DNA of 64,000 nt from Endozoicomonas gorgoniicola. Its GTDB lineage: Bacteria > Pseudomonadota > Gammaproteobacteria > Pseudomonadales > Endozoicomonadaceae. Positions 32,559 through 41,884 of the stretch are shown piece by piece (position 1 is the stretch's first letter; the number at the start of each line of letters is the position of its first letter). The notes under the pieces were generated by a model that was not told the origin of the DNA, searched no databases, and saw nothing but the letters and a program-made list of their open reading frames with translations. Both the position numbers and the translations under genes were made by a program. Location of the stretch: NCBI RefSeq assembly GCF_025562715.2, contig NZ_JAPFCC010000001.1:2250501-2314500 (forward strand), in the 5' to 3' direction.

Positions 32559-33734
32559 TCAAACACGCTCAAACACAGTCGTAATGCCCTGCCCCAGTCC
32601 CACACACATGGTGGCAATACCCAGAGCCCCATCATTCTGCTTCATCACATTCAGCAGTGTGCCGGATATCCTGGCACCCGAGCAGCCAAACGGATGTCCC
32701 AGAGCGATCGCCCCACCATGGAGATTGACCTTTTCATCCATTTTGTCGAGTACTTTCAGGTCTTTCAGTACAGGCAGCGCCTGGGCTGCAAAAGCCTCGT
32801 TCAACTCCAGATAGTCAATATCGTCGATGGTCAGCCCTGCCCGCTTAAGCGCCTTCTGTGTACTGGGGACTGGCCCATAACCCATAATGGCCGGATCAAC
32901 ACCAGCAACCGCCATGGCCCTGACTTTTGCCATGGGTTCAATGCCGAGGTCTTTCGCCCTTTCCGCCGACATGACAATCATGCACGAAGCCCCATCGGTA
33001 ATCTGTGACGAGGTGCCTGCGGTTACCGTCCCGCTGGCTGGGTTAAACGCCGGTTTCAGGGCAGCCAGACCTTCCAGGGTCGTATCTGGCCGGATGGTTT
33101 CGTCAATGGAGAACAGTCCCAGGTTGCCATCGCCGTCATGGCCCTCCATGGGAATAATTTCATCCTTAAAACCACCTTCCTGAGTCGCAGCCCAGGCACG
33201 CTGATGGGAACGATAGCCAAACTCATCCTGTGCTTTACGACTGATGCTGTGCATCATGCCCAGCATTTCAGCCGTCAGCCCCATCATGCCGGAGGCTTTG
33301 GCGCCGTACTTCGAAAGCTTCGGGTTCGGGTCAACCCCGTGCATCATGCCAATATGCCCCATGTGTTCAACACCGCCTACGACAAACACATCACCGTTAT
33401 TGGTCTGTATGGCCTGAACCGCACTGTGCAGTGCCGACATGGAAGAACCACACAACCGGTTGATGGTCTGCGCCGCAGAGGTGTGGGGAATAGAAGTCAT
33501 CAGCGACGCCATTCTGCCAATATTCCAGCCCTGCTCCAGAGTCTGGTTAACACAGCCCCACAGAACATCTTCCACTTCAGCCGGATTGACTTTCTCATTA
33601 CGCTTAAGAACACCTTCAATCAACGCTGCCGACAGAGTTTCCGCCCGAACGTTACGATACATACCGCCCTTGGAGCGTCCCATTGGGGTTCGGCCGAAAT
33701 CGACAATAACGGCATCTCTGGGATTAAGACTCAT
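32559..33734 (-). CDS. fadA: 3-ketoacyl-CoA thiolase FadA
   Basis: A 391-residue thiolase. It cleaves 3-ketoacyl-CoA to acetyl-CoA and shortened acyl-CoA as the beta subunit of the fatty-acid oxidation complex. The nucleophile Cys lies in NRLCGSSMSALHSA, His in ALGHPFGCSGAR, and the second Cys in CVGLGQG near the C terminus. AAGGAG lies 9 nt before the ATG at 33734; the frame is open further upstream but unsupported. It follows fadB by 44 nt on the same strand. Confidence 0.97.
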   Translation of the reverse strand: MSLNPRDAVIVDFGRTPMGRSKGGMYRNVRAETLSAALIEGVLKRNEKVNPAEVEDVLWGCVNQTLEQGWNIGRMASLMTSIPHTSAAQTINRLCGSSMSALHSAVQAIQTNNGDVFVVGGVEHMGHIGMMHGVDPNPKLSKYGAKASGMMGLTAEMLGMMHSISRKAQDEFGYRSHQRAWAATQEGGFKDEIIPMEGHDGDGNLGLFSIDETIRPDTTLEGLAALKPAFNPASGTVTAGTSSQITDGASCMIVMSAERAKDLGIEPMAKVRAMAVAGVDPAIMGYGPVPSTQKALKRAGLTIDDIDYLELNEAFAAQALPVLKDLKVLDKMDEKVNLHGGAIALGHPFGCSGARISGTLLNVMKQNDGALGIATMCVGLGQGITTVFERV

Positions 33735-33778
33735 TACATTATTCTCCTTATCTGACTCCTTATCTAACGACTGCCGAT

Positions 33779-35929
33779 TCAAACGTTGTAAAAACGCTTG
33801 CCGTCTGCCGCCATCTGCCTGAGGCCATCCGTTGCCTGATACAATGGACCAAGGTAGGCGTATTGATCCGCGAGCTTAACAAACTGATCAACCCCCATGG
33901 CGTCGATATACTTGAGAATGCCACCCCGGAACACCGGGAAGCCAATACCCATCACCAACGCCATATCCGCCTCAATAGCCGATTGCACAATGCCTTCTTC
34001 GAGGGTACGGACGGTTTCCAGCCCCAGTGGGATCATCATCCGGGCAATAATCTCTTCTTCTGAAAACTCTCTCGGTTCTACCACCACCGTCTTCAGCAGT
34101 TCAAATGTTCGTTCATCCACCTGTTTCCCGGGCTTGCCCTTCTTGTCCGGTTCGTAGATATAGAAGCCTTTACCGTTTTTCTGTCCGAACCGTTCCTGCT
34201 CGAACATCACATTCATCGGGGTTTTACCATCGGCCTTCATGCGCTCAGGATAACCTTCTTCCATAACTTTCTGAGCATGCTGAGCCGTATCAATACCCAC
34301 AACATCTAACAGGTAAGCGGGCCCCATGGGCATACCAAAATGCTCCATCACCTTGTCGATTTTGCGAAAATCCGCGCCATCCTGAACCAGTTGTGAGAAA
34401 CCACCAAAATACGGGAACAATACCCTGTTCACCATAAAGCCCGGACAGTCATTGACAACAATGGGGGTCTTGCCCATTTTGTGGGCATAATTGACGACAG
34501 TGGCAACAGTTGCATCACTGGTTTGTTCACCACGTATCACTTCCACCAGCGGCATCATGTGTACCGGGTTGAAGAAGTGCATACCACAGAAGTTTTCCGG
34601 CCTTTTCAGTGCCTTAGCCAATTCAGTTATGGAAATAGTTGAAGTGTTACTGGACAGTACCGCATCGTCCCTGACCTGCTCTTCCACTTCAGCCAGCACC
34701 GCTTTTTTCACAGACTCTTTTTCCAGAACGGCTTCAACCACCACATCCACTTCGCCAAAGTCACCATAAGACAGGGTTGGCACAATACGGTTCAGGACTT
34801 CACCCATTCCGTCACTGTCAAGCCTACCTTTCGCAACCCGTTTGGACAGCAGCTTGCCCGCTTCTTTCAGCCCCAGGTCAATACCCTGCTGATTGATATC
34901 TTTCATCAGGATCGGGGTTTTCTTCAGGGCAGACTGATAGGCGATGCCACCGCCCATAATACCCGCGCCCAGCACCGCCGTTTTTTCAACGGGGCCGGAC
35001 TGCTGTATCCACTCTTTAGCCTGTTTTTTAAGGAACTGGTCACTCAGGAACAGTCCCACCAACGCTTCAGCAACTGGCGTCTTTGCCATCTTCACAAAGT
35101 TTTTCGCTTCGGCTTCCAGTGCCTTGTCCCTTGGCAGGGTGGCGTGTTTCTGAATGGTCTTGACGGCCGTGACCGGCGCGGGCATGTGAGGACCGGCTTT
35201 CTGGGCGATGAACGGTTTGGCGGTTTCAAACACCATCATGGCTTCCATCGGAGGCAGTTTCAGTGGTTCCCGTTTTTCCTGCTTACGCCCCCGGAAATCC
35301 AGCTCTCCTGCGATACAACGCTGCAACAGAGTAGCGGCCGCTTCCATCAGTTTTTCCGGTTCCACAACGGCATCAACCGCACCGATTTTCAGGGCATCTT
35401 CAGGCTTCCAGGTTTTACCCGTACAGATCCACTCGATGCCATTATCAGCGCCGGTAATCCTCGGCAGGCGTACGGTTCCACCCCAGCCGGGAAAGATGCC
35501 CAGCTTCACTTCCGGCAAGCCAACGCTTCCCTTTGTTGACAGCACCCGATAGTCGGTTGCCAGACAGACCTCAAAACCGCCGCCCAGCGCTGTGCCATTG
35601 ATGGCAGTCACCGTTGGGATATCGAGGTCTTCAAGGCGGTTGAATAGCCGGTTCACATCCATGACCAGCCCGAACAGGGTGTCATCATCCAGCCGGAAAT
35701 TGGCGACAAATTCGGTAATGTCCGCGCCAACGACAAACACCTCTTTACCACTGCTGAGGATCAGCCCTTTTATCGTAGAGTCCTGCTCTATGGCGGCCAG
35801 CGCCTGGTCAAGATCCTCCAGGGCCAGCTGGTTAAACTTGTTAACCGACTCGCCTTCCAGGTCAAACCTTAGTTCAGCGATGCCCTCGCTGTATTCCAGC
35901 ACCTTAAATGCTTTTCCCTGATAGATCAT
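33779..35929 (-). CDS. fadB: Fatty-acid oxidation complex subunit alpha FadB
   Basis: A 716-residue multifunctional enzyme. The N-terminal enoyl-CoA hydratase/isomerase domain has catalytic Glu120 and Glu140 (NGTALGGGFE, GLPEVKLGIFPGWGG). The central NAD-binding 3-hydroxyacyl-CoA dehydrogenase starts at VLGAGIMGGGIAYQSA (about 320) and is followed by CPGFMVNRVLFPYF. A C-terminal dehydrogenase repeat completes it. Length equals E. coli FadB (729) within normal range. It is the first gene of fadBA, with a candidate PsrA operator about 105 bp upstream. Confidence 0.97.
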   Translation of the reverse strand: MIYQGKAFKVLEYSEGIAELRFDLEGESVNKFNQLALEDLDQALAAIEQDSTIKGLILSSGKEVFVVGADITEFVANFRLDDDTLFGLVMDVNRLFNRLEDLDIPTVTAINGTALGGGFEVCLATDYRVLSTKGSVGLPEVKLGIFPGWGGTVRLPRITGADNGIEWICTGKTWKPEDALKIGAVDAVVEPEKLMEAAATLLQRCIAGELDFRGRKQEKREPLKLPPMEAMMVFETAKPFIAQKAGPHMPAPVTAVKTIQKHATLPRDKALEAEAKNFVKMAKTPVAEALVGLFLSDQFLKKQAKEWIQQSGPVEKTAVLGAGIMGGGIAYQSALKKTPILMKDINQQGIDLGLKEAGKLLSKRVAKGRLDSDGMGEVLNRIVPTLSYGDFGEVDVVVEAVLEKESVKKAVLAEVEEQVRDDAVLSSNTSTISITELAKALKRPENFCGMHFFNPVHMMPLVEVIRGEQTSDATVATVVNYAHKMGKTPIVVNDCPGFMVNRVLFPYFGGFSQLVQDGADFRKIDKVMEHFGMPMGPAYLLDVVGIDTAQHAQKVMEEGYPERMKADGKTPMNVMFEQERFGQKNGKGFYIYEPDKKGKPGKQVDERTFELLKTVVVEPREFSEEEIIARMMIPLGLETVRTLEEGIVQSAIEADMALVMGIGFPVFRGGILKYIDAMGVDQFVKLADQYAYLGPLYQATDGLRQMAADGKRFYNV

Positions 35930-36030
35930 TGAGTGCTCTCCGGTGAAAATAGATCGTTATTGTTTATTTTTATTGTTTACTGTTATTGCCTGACGGGAAA
36001 CCCAGCAGGAAGCATCATCAACCACGAGAA

Positions 36031-36046
36031 TCATACAGTTGTTTGA
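36031..36046. promoter_or_regulatory. Candidate PsrA operator upstream of fadB
   Basis: Read on the minus strand, TCAAACAACTGTATGA matches the perfect palindrome at psrA (12060-12075) at 12 of 16 positions and keeps the CAAAC half-site. It lies about 105 bp before fadB. PsrA repression of fadBA is established in Pseudomonas. It lacks a good second half-site, so the call is tentative. Confidence 0.45.
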
Positions 36047-36257
36047 ATTTTTAGGAAACATCCTGTTAAATTTTGTTCGGCAAGTCATACCAAACGAGCG
36101 AACAGCGTTATGCCATAAGCTTCAGTTCCATTCAGGTCAACCTGTCATTCAAGGTGTTTTTTATATTGGACAATGACCTGAGGCACAATAAACTAAGACT
36201 TCCACGGCTATTATGACTGCAATGACAGAAAGCTCATTCTAAAGAGGAAAACTGCCT

Positions 36258-36713
36258 ATGAGTCTCTACAAACACATCCTGGTCGCCATTGATCTGTCCG
36301 ACGAGGCAGACGATGTACTGGAGAAAGCCAGGTTTCTGGCAGAAACCAACGGTGCCCGCCTGACTCTGGTTCATGTTGTTGAGCCACTCAGTGTTGCCTA
36401 TGGCAGTGATATTCCCCTTGACCTGACCACCTTACAGGACGAAATCACCCAGCAGGCACGGGACCGTATATCCAGCCTGGCGGAAAACATCCATCTGGAT
36501 AAAGGTCAACAGCACGTGGTTTATGGTCGACCGGAGCGGGAAGTTCATCGTATCGCCGAAGAAAGCGATGTTGACCTGATTGTCGTTGGCAGCCACGGGC
36601 GCCATGGTCTGGCACTGATTCTGGGCTCTACCTCCACCAGCATTCTGCATGGCGCTTGCTGTGACGTCCTGGCTGTTCGTGTCGGAAAGAAGAAGAACAA
36701 TAACCACCACTAA
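36258..36713 (+). CDS. Universal stress protein UspA family
   Basis: A 151-residue single-domain UspA protein. The N-terminal HILVAIDLSDEADDVLEKA and the ATP-binding signature DLIVVGSHGRHGLALILGSTSTSILHGA are typical of the nucleotide-binding class. It probably helps cells survive stationary phase or oxidative stress, but specific ligands are unknown. GAGGA lies about 10 nt before the ATG. It is transcribed divergently from fadB. Confidence 0.92.
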   Translation: MSLYKHILVAIDLSDEADDVLEKARFLAETNGARLTLVHVVEPLSVAYGSDIPLDLTTLQDEITQQARDRISSLAENIHLDKGQQHVVYGRPEREVHRIAEESDVDLIVVGSHGRHGLALILGSTSTSILHGACCDVLAVRVGKKKNNNHH

Positions 36714-36812
36714 CCAAACCGCTGATTCGGATATTAAGGTTGCCCACTGTCAACGTCCGGGCAACTTTTTCTGGTTTCCTGATGTGGTGTTAAAAGTGAA
36801 AGAAGGCAAGTG

Positions 36813-37361
36813 ATGTCCGAAACGGTATTATTCTCCGGAATCAAAAAAGGCCTGCTGTTACCCATCGGGGTTTTTATCTTTCTTTGCAGCGGCGCTGTCG
36901 ACGCTACCCCCCCTGAAAGACATTCAGGCGCTCAGGCGCCATCTCAGCAATCAATGGATCTGACAGAGGAGGATCTGGATTTTTTTCGTACTGTGGCAGA
37001 TATCTGGCGTACCGTGCGAGCTATTAACCAGCAAGCCAGTGAATCTCTCAGTTCCGGTAATGATGCACTAAACGGCATAGCGGCAGAGGTTCCGTGCGAA
37101 GCACCATCACCGAGACCAGCAGGCACGACCAGTGAGGAGGAGTTTTTTTATCTCGTGGAAGAAATCCGCAATTCCGTGCGAGCTATGATCCGGGAAGTCA
37201 GTGAATCCCTCAGCTCCACCAATAACGCACCTGGCAACAGAGTAACTGTGAATTCACAGGAACCCGGCGCTGAAGGTAACGCCGGGGAAAGGGACGACTC
37301 AGAGGCCGTTTGTATGAACCAGCATTCTGCTTGCGAGGTTCTCCAAACCAGTGAAGATTAA
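36813..37361 (+). CDS. Exported protein with an internal duplication
   Basis: A 182-residue protein with a signal peptide (GLLLPIGVFIFLCSGAVDA). Two related units follow: EDLDFFRTVADIWRTVRAINQQASESLSS and EEFFYLVEEIRNSVRAMIREVSESLSS. Each looks like an amphipathic helix, suggesting a duplicated helical module. The tail is acidic and has two cysteines. No family recognised. GAAGG precedes the ATG. Its stop overlaps the uup stop tail-to-tail by 4 bp. Confidence 0.6.
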   Translation: MSETVLFSGIKKGLLLPIGVFIFLCSGAVDATPPERHSGAQAPSQQSMDLTEEDLDFFRTVADIWRTVRAINQQASESLSSGNDALNGIAAEVPCEAPSPRPAGTTSEEEFFYLVEEIRNSVRAMIREVSESLSSTNNAPGNRVTVNSQEPGAEGNAGERDDSEAVCMNQHSACEVLQTSED

Positions 37362-39253
37362 ATCGCCTCCAGTTCTTCCCAGCGCTCCATTTTCGTTTCA
37401 ATATCAGCGTTGACCTGTTCCAGCTTCAGCAAGGTTTCCTGAACCTTCTGTGAATCGCCGGTATAGAAATTCGGGTCTGCTATTTCTGCTTCAAGCGCTT
37501 CCAGCGTCTGCTCCAGCGTTTCAATCTCACCCGGAAGGGCATCCAGCTCACGTTGCAGCTTGTAGCTCAGCTTTTTCTTCTGGGGCTTATCCGTCTTCAC
37601 AGGTTCAGCTTTGGCAACGGGCTTTTCGGATTTTTTCTCCATGGGTTCTGCCACCAGCTGGTTAATGTCACCTCCCTGTCGCAGCCAGTCATCAAAGCCT
37701 CCAACATACTCACGGATTTTACCGCCCGGCTGGAACACCAGACTACTGGACACCACATTATCCAGAAACGACCGGTCGTGACTGACCAGCAACACAGTGC
37801 CGGTGAAGTCCACCAGCAGGGATTCCAGCAGTTCCAGTGTTTCAACATCCAGGTCGTTAGTGGGTTCGTCCATCACCAGCAGGTTGGCAGGCTTGCTGAA
37901 TAGACGTGCCAATAACAGGCGGTTGCGCTCACCACCCGACAGGGCTTTTACGGGGACACGACAGCGTCCTGGCGGAAACAGGAAATCCCCCAGATAACCG
38001 ATAACATGACGGTTGCTGCCATTAATGGTGATGGTTTCACGCCCTTCAGCCACGTTATCTATCACCGTTTTTTCCAGATCAAGCTGGTTACGCATCTGGT
38101 CAAAATACGCCACTTCCAGCTTGGTGCCAGACTTGACCTTGCCCTTTTGAGGCGCCATTTGTCCCAGCAGAATACGCAGCAGCGTTGACTTACCGGCACC
38201 GTTAGCACCAATCAGGCCCACCTTGTCACCACGCATAATCCGCAGACTGAAATCTTCAATAACTTTATGGTTATCAAAAGCCTGGGAGATATTTTTAACC
38301 TCCATTACCAACTTGCCGGAGCTGTCACTCTGCTCGAGACTGAAGCTGGCTTTACCCTGCACTTCCCGTCGCTCCCGTCGTTCTTCACGCAGGGATTTCA
38401 GCGCCCGAACCCGTCCTTCATTACGGGTGCGGCGCGCCTTGATCCCCTGACGAATCCAGGATTCTTCCTGTGCCAGCTTTTTATCGAACAGCGCATTCTG
38501 TTCCGCTTCCACTTCCAGAGCATGAGCCTTGCGCTCCAGATACGTCTTGTAATCACAGTCCCAGCTGGTCAGCTTACCCCGGTCCAGTTCAATAATACGG
38601 TTAGCCAGGCTCTGCAGGAAGGATCGGTCGTGGGTAATAAACAACAATGCCCCATTGAAATCCCTGAGCTGTTTTTCCAGCCAGTCAATGGCAACAATAT
38701 CCAGATGGTTAGTTGGTTCGTCCAGTAACAACAGGTCAGGCTCACACACCAGCGCACGAGCCAGTTCAACACGACGACGCCAGCCACCGGACAGTTCTTT
38801 CATCTGCTTCTCAGCAGGCAGCCCCAGCTTTTTGATAACTGTTTCAACCTTTTGCTGCAGACTCCAACCATCAACCGCTTCCAGCTGTTGCTGAACCCGC
38901 TCCAGGGCTTTCATATCCGCATCGGATTCAATGGTCATGGAGAGGCGGTGAAAATCACTGATCAGTGTACCCACCTGCTCCAGTCCGGACGCAACCACGT
39001 CATACACTTTCTGGTCGTCCTGACCCGGCAGGTCCTGATTCAGCATGCCGATTTTAAGGCCGGGTTTTCGCCAGATGCTGCCGTCATCGGCAATAATCTG
39101 TTCCGATACCAGCTTCATCAGGGTCGATTTGCCTGCACCGTTACGACCGAGCAGACATACCCGCTCACCTTTACGAATCTGAAAATCTGCGCCGTCCAGC
39201 AGCGGCTGGTCACCATAAGCCAGACTGATGTTATCTAATCGAAGTAGCGGCAT
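37358..39253 (-). CDS. uup: ABC-F ATPase Uup
   Basis: A 631-residue soluble protein with two ABC domains. Walker A motifs are GRNGAGKST (about 40) and GANGAGKST (about 345); signature motifs are LSGGWRRRVELA and LSGGERNRLLLA. A C-terminal coiled-coil domain (about 565-631: ELDALPGEIETLEQTLEAL) distinguishes Uup from EttA. ABC-F proteins act on ribosomes, and Uup also affects precise transposon excision and DNA-branch stability in E. coli. I chose the start MPLLRLDNISLAYG by similarity to other Uup proteins. Confidence 0.93.
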   Translation of the reverse strand: MPLLRLDNISLAYGDQPLLDGADFQIRKGERVCLLGRNGAGKSTLMKLVSEQIIADDGSIWRKPGLKIGMLNQDLPGQDDQKVYDVVASGLEQVGTLISDFHRLSMTIESDADMKALERVQQQLEAVDGWSLQQKVETVIKKLGLPAEKQMKELSGGWRRRVELARALVCEPDLLLLDEPTNHLDIVAIDWLEKQLRDFNGALLFITHDRSFLQSLANRIIELDRGKLTSWDCDYKTYLERKAHALEVEAEQNALFDKKLAQEESWIRQGIKARRTRNEGRVRALKSLREERRERREVQGKASFSLEQSDSSGKLVMEVKNISQAFDNHKVIEDFSLRIMRGDKVGLIGANGAGKSTLLRILLGQMAPQKGKVKSGTKLEVAYFDQMRNQLDLEKTVIDNVAEGRETITINGSNRHVIGYLGDFLFPPGRCRVPVKALSGGERNRLLLARLFSKPANLLVMDEPTNDLDVETLELLESLLVDFTGTVLLVSHDRSFLDNVVSSSLVFQPGGKIREYVGGFDDWLRQGGDINQLVAEPMEKKSEKPVAKAEPVKTDKPQKKKLSYKLQRELDALPGEIETLEQTLEALEAEIADPNFYTGDSQKVQETLLKLEQVNADIETKMERWEELEAI

Positions 39254-39480
39254 TGCCTTGAGAACCATTTATCAATAGACAGGGAGAGCAGCTGCTCTCC
39301 AGAGGAATGGCAGAAAAGGATACCTGCATAACAGGGGTATGTCATTCTCCCACACGACTTGTTTTTCCAGTTCCTGCTTCTAATCTTGTTACGCTTGGCT
39401 TTATGCCCTGCCACCTGAAAAGGTCTGACTGATAAACATAAAGCGATTACAAAATAAACCGGACTGGCAACATTGACGTT

Positions 39481-40413
39481 ATGAATTTTATATTTGCACC
39501 CATGCTGATAAAAATCTTTAGACTATGGTTTGTATTGCCAATTTTTACAGCCGGCATCACTGTAGCCATGGAATGCGGAAGCCTTCAGCAAGTTCAGGCT
39601 CCTGATGCTGTTGTTCAAAACAGACCCGTAAGGCCAGAGCAACTGCTCAATCCTGACGATCAGGCAATAATTGCTCCAGGTCGTTTTGATCTGCTCAGGG
39701 GAGAGCTTAGGGAATTGTACTCAACACATCAGAACAGCGAAGCCAGAGTATTAAGAGTAATGCTTTGCCTGCCTCTCTGCTGGCCCTGTCTGGGTTGTTT
39801 ATTTGGCTATCGCTATTTGACCAGTTTCTGGTTCGATGATCTGCGAAATATGCTCACAGAGAATTATAGTTTCAGAACATTCTTAAATAATCTGGCTTCT
39901 GACAATCACCTGCAAATTCTCCAATTCAATAATCTACAAATAATAATCATCTGGTTAAACTGGATTCTTGGAACTTCGGACAGTATCCAAATTCAAATAG
40001 CTGAAGGTGCCAGTAGCGAACAAACAATCAATGTGATCGCAAGCCAGAATTTCGGAAACAACACTTTACGTATTGATACCTCAGCGATCAGGGATCGCAT
40101 CGTTACTTTTCACCAGGCAGACACTATTTATCTCATTGAAAGATTTAACGCAATGGTATCTATTATTAACACCAATGAGTCAATTCCTCCTATCGTTATC
40201 TATCAAAGAAGCCCTGACTACATCAGAGTTCTGACGCTATACGATTTAAGGGATTTTTCTGTGACAGGAGACCTTCAGGCAGTCATTAATACCGAACTGG
40301 AAAGACTTGGTCACGCAACAGAAACCAACGTAGAGATCTCAACTATTCAGCACTTCCTGATCCGGGATGAACAGTCAGAATGGGTAGAGCTGGATTCTGA
40401 TGCAACAGATTGA
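39481..40413 (+). CDS. Exported or membrane protein of unknown function
   Basis: A 310-residue protein. An N-terminal hydrophobic segment (about 8-29) may be a signal peptide. A second hydrophobic, cysteine-rich stretch LCLPLCWPCLGCLFGYRYL (about 96-114) could be membrane-embedded. The remainder is mostly beta/alpha soluble. I recognise no family. Base composition is AT-rich relative to the flanking uup and gpsA, which suggests later acquisition. Confidence 0.6.
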   Translation: MNFIFAPMLIKIFRLWFVLPIFTAGITVAMECGSLQQVQAPDAVVQNRPVRPEQLLNPDDQAIIAPGRFDLLRGELRELYSTHQNSEARVLRVMLCLPLCWPCLGCLFGYRYLTSFWFDDLRNMLTENYSFRTFLNNLASDNHLQILQFNNLQIIIIWLNWILGTSDSIQIQIAEGASSEQTINVIASQNFGNNTLRIDTSAIRDRIVTFHQADTIYLIERFNAMVSIINTNESIPPIVIYQRSPDYIRVLTLYDLRDFSVTGDLQAVINTELERLGHATETNVEISTIQHFLIRDEQSEWVELDSDATD

Positions 40414-40444
40414 GTGCCGAATCCGCACCTGGGCTTCCAGATCC

Positions 40445-41002
40445 TTAAAAGAATATTTCCATGTTTTTTACAAACTTAGGGTGTAAATTTGCATTGAGGA
40501 TCGAAGTAGCCCCTCGCCAAATCGGATAACTGCGTCGTTGGAGGATATGGTTTTCCAGTTTGTAGGGTTGGTTTTTCAGCAAAGCCGTTACGGTTTCCGG
40601 TTCCGGAAAAAATCCACAACTCAAATAAAAAGGTAAAACCGGCGGCGCAGGCAGAGGTACATGCAAAAAGAGGCCTGAGTTAATCTGAACCTCCTTCACA
40701 ATTAAATACACTAAAGCGGTTCCCAGGGACAGGTTTTGATATTCCGTATTAATAATCATGCGGTCTATAGAGTACCAGTTCTCACTGACCGTCTGATGCG
40801 ATGGGTTTTCTTCACAGTAAGGGTTTGCGCCATAATCTGCGTAAATAGAGCCAATTTCATTATTGTCCTCAGTGTAAAGGGTGTAGTTCAGCAAGTTGAA
40901 GGAAATGTTTTTTTTACGCAGCAATATAAATTCATTGCCACTTTTTTTATGGTGGAGGTTTAATTTAGAACACGTTAAGAAATCAAACTGAAAACCAGCC
41001 AT
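40445..41002 (-). CDS. GNAT-like acetyltransferase, tentative
   Basis: A 185-residue protein with a GNAT-type pattern. SIDRMIINTEYQNLSLGTALVYLIVKEV resembles the acetyl-CoA loop and helix (R/Q-x-x-G-x-A). The following strand FLHVPLPAP and the PFYLSCGFFPEPE segment resemble the usual FYxxxGF. The substrate is unknown. The residues around the CoA loop deviate from the classic Q-x-x-G-x-G/A, so the assignment is a guess. Confidence 0.5.
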   Translation of the reverse strand: MAGFQFDFLTCSKLNLHHKKSGNEFILLRKKNISFNLLNYTLYTEDNNEIGSIYADYGANPYCEENPSHQTVSENWYSIDRMIINTEYQNLSLGTALVYLIVKEVQINSGLFLHVPLPAPPVLPFYLSCGFFPEPETVTALLKNQPYKLENHILQRRSYPIWRGATSILNANLHPKFVKNMEIFF

Positions 41003-41071
41003 GAGTCCCTCCTCTGTTCAGGTAACGCCCTGAATCCAATAAAACTAACCAGTATTCAGAGCGTGGGTTGA

Positions 41072-41515
41072 TCAGGCGGGTAACATTCTCTGCAGGCTTG
41101 CCAGACCCGCAGCAGGCATTTCAAGACTCAACACAGCCGCATCAGCCGTTCCAAATCCTGGTCCATCCGACGGTACGCCATCGCATAATAACGCAGTCAA
41201 AGCACTGACCAGCGGCATGTGGCTAACCACCAGCACATTACCCTGTTCAGGCAACTGCCCTATGGCATCAGCCGGGCGGTCATCAGGCGTGATACCATTG
41301 ATGGTATCAACCTCAACACCCAATATCTCAGAGGCAATATCCGCCGTTTGCTGAGCCCTCAGATAAGGACTGGCAACGATCCGGTTTACGCCTTCACCCT
41401 GCAACTGCTCAACTGTGTGACGCACTTCATGACGTCCGGCCTCAGTCAAAGGTCGCAGCGAATCGCTGGGGGCAGACCAGGATGCCTGCCCGTGTCTCAT
41501 AATAATTAACTTCAT
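41072..41515 (-). CDS. sixA: Phosphohistidine phosphatase SixA
   Basis: A 147-residue histidine phosphatase. The RHG motif at residues 7-9 carries the nucleophilic His8; a second His lies in VSHMPLVSAL. SixA dephosphorylates phosphohistidine on the histidine phosphotransfer domain of ArcB in E. coli and on PTSNtr proteins. It lies with DUF4389 and gpsA as in Pseudomonas relatives. Confidence 0.88.
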   Translation of the reverse strand: MKLIIMRHGQASWSAPSDSLRPLTEAGRHEVRHTVEQLQGEGVNRIVASPYLRAQQTADIASEILGVEVDTINGITPDDRPADAIGQLPEQGNVLVVSHMPLVSALTALLCDGVPSDGPGFGTADAAVLSLEMPAAGLASLQRMLPA

Positions 41516-41570
41516 GGATTTAAAACGCTGTTGTCATCTTTCATAACGCTCACCTTTCAAGAGAAGCCGC

Positions 41571-41864
41571 TTAGTCCCCGGAGCGTGACTCACTCTCAGG
41601 CCAGTCAGAAAAGGGGAAAGGCTTTTTCTCGGCGTTGAACGTAAGAAACTCCAGAATCTGGAAAAAATAAAGGTTAAGGCTTTTGGAAAAGCCCAGTAAA
41701 CGGGCATTAGGCTCCCCACTGACAAACCCCAGTACTGTCTGCACCAGGGCGACAATAAACACCAGAAGCCCGGCAAAATAGCCAGCAACCAGATAAAACG
41801 CCATAAACAGCAGTCGCAGCCAGCGAGACTCAGATTTAAGATTATTGACCAGTTTATCGTCCAT
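41571..41864 (-). CDS. DUF4389 membrane protein
   Basis: A 97-residue protein with two hydrophobic segments (LLFMAFYLVAGYFAGLLVFIVALVQTVLGF) and the LLGFSKSLNLYFFQILEFLTF segment of DUF4389. Membrane role unknown. Encoded 20 nt after gpsA, probably in one operon with it and sixA. Confidence 0.82.
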   Translation of the reverse strand: MDDKLVNNLKSESRWLRLLFMAFYLVAGYFAGLLVFIVALVQTVLGFVSGEPNARLLGFSKSLNLYFFQILEFLTFNAEKKPFPFSDWPESESRSGD

Positions 41865-41884
41865 ATTCTGTTGCCCCCTTCTCC

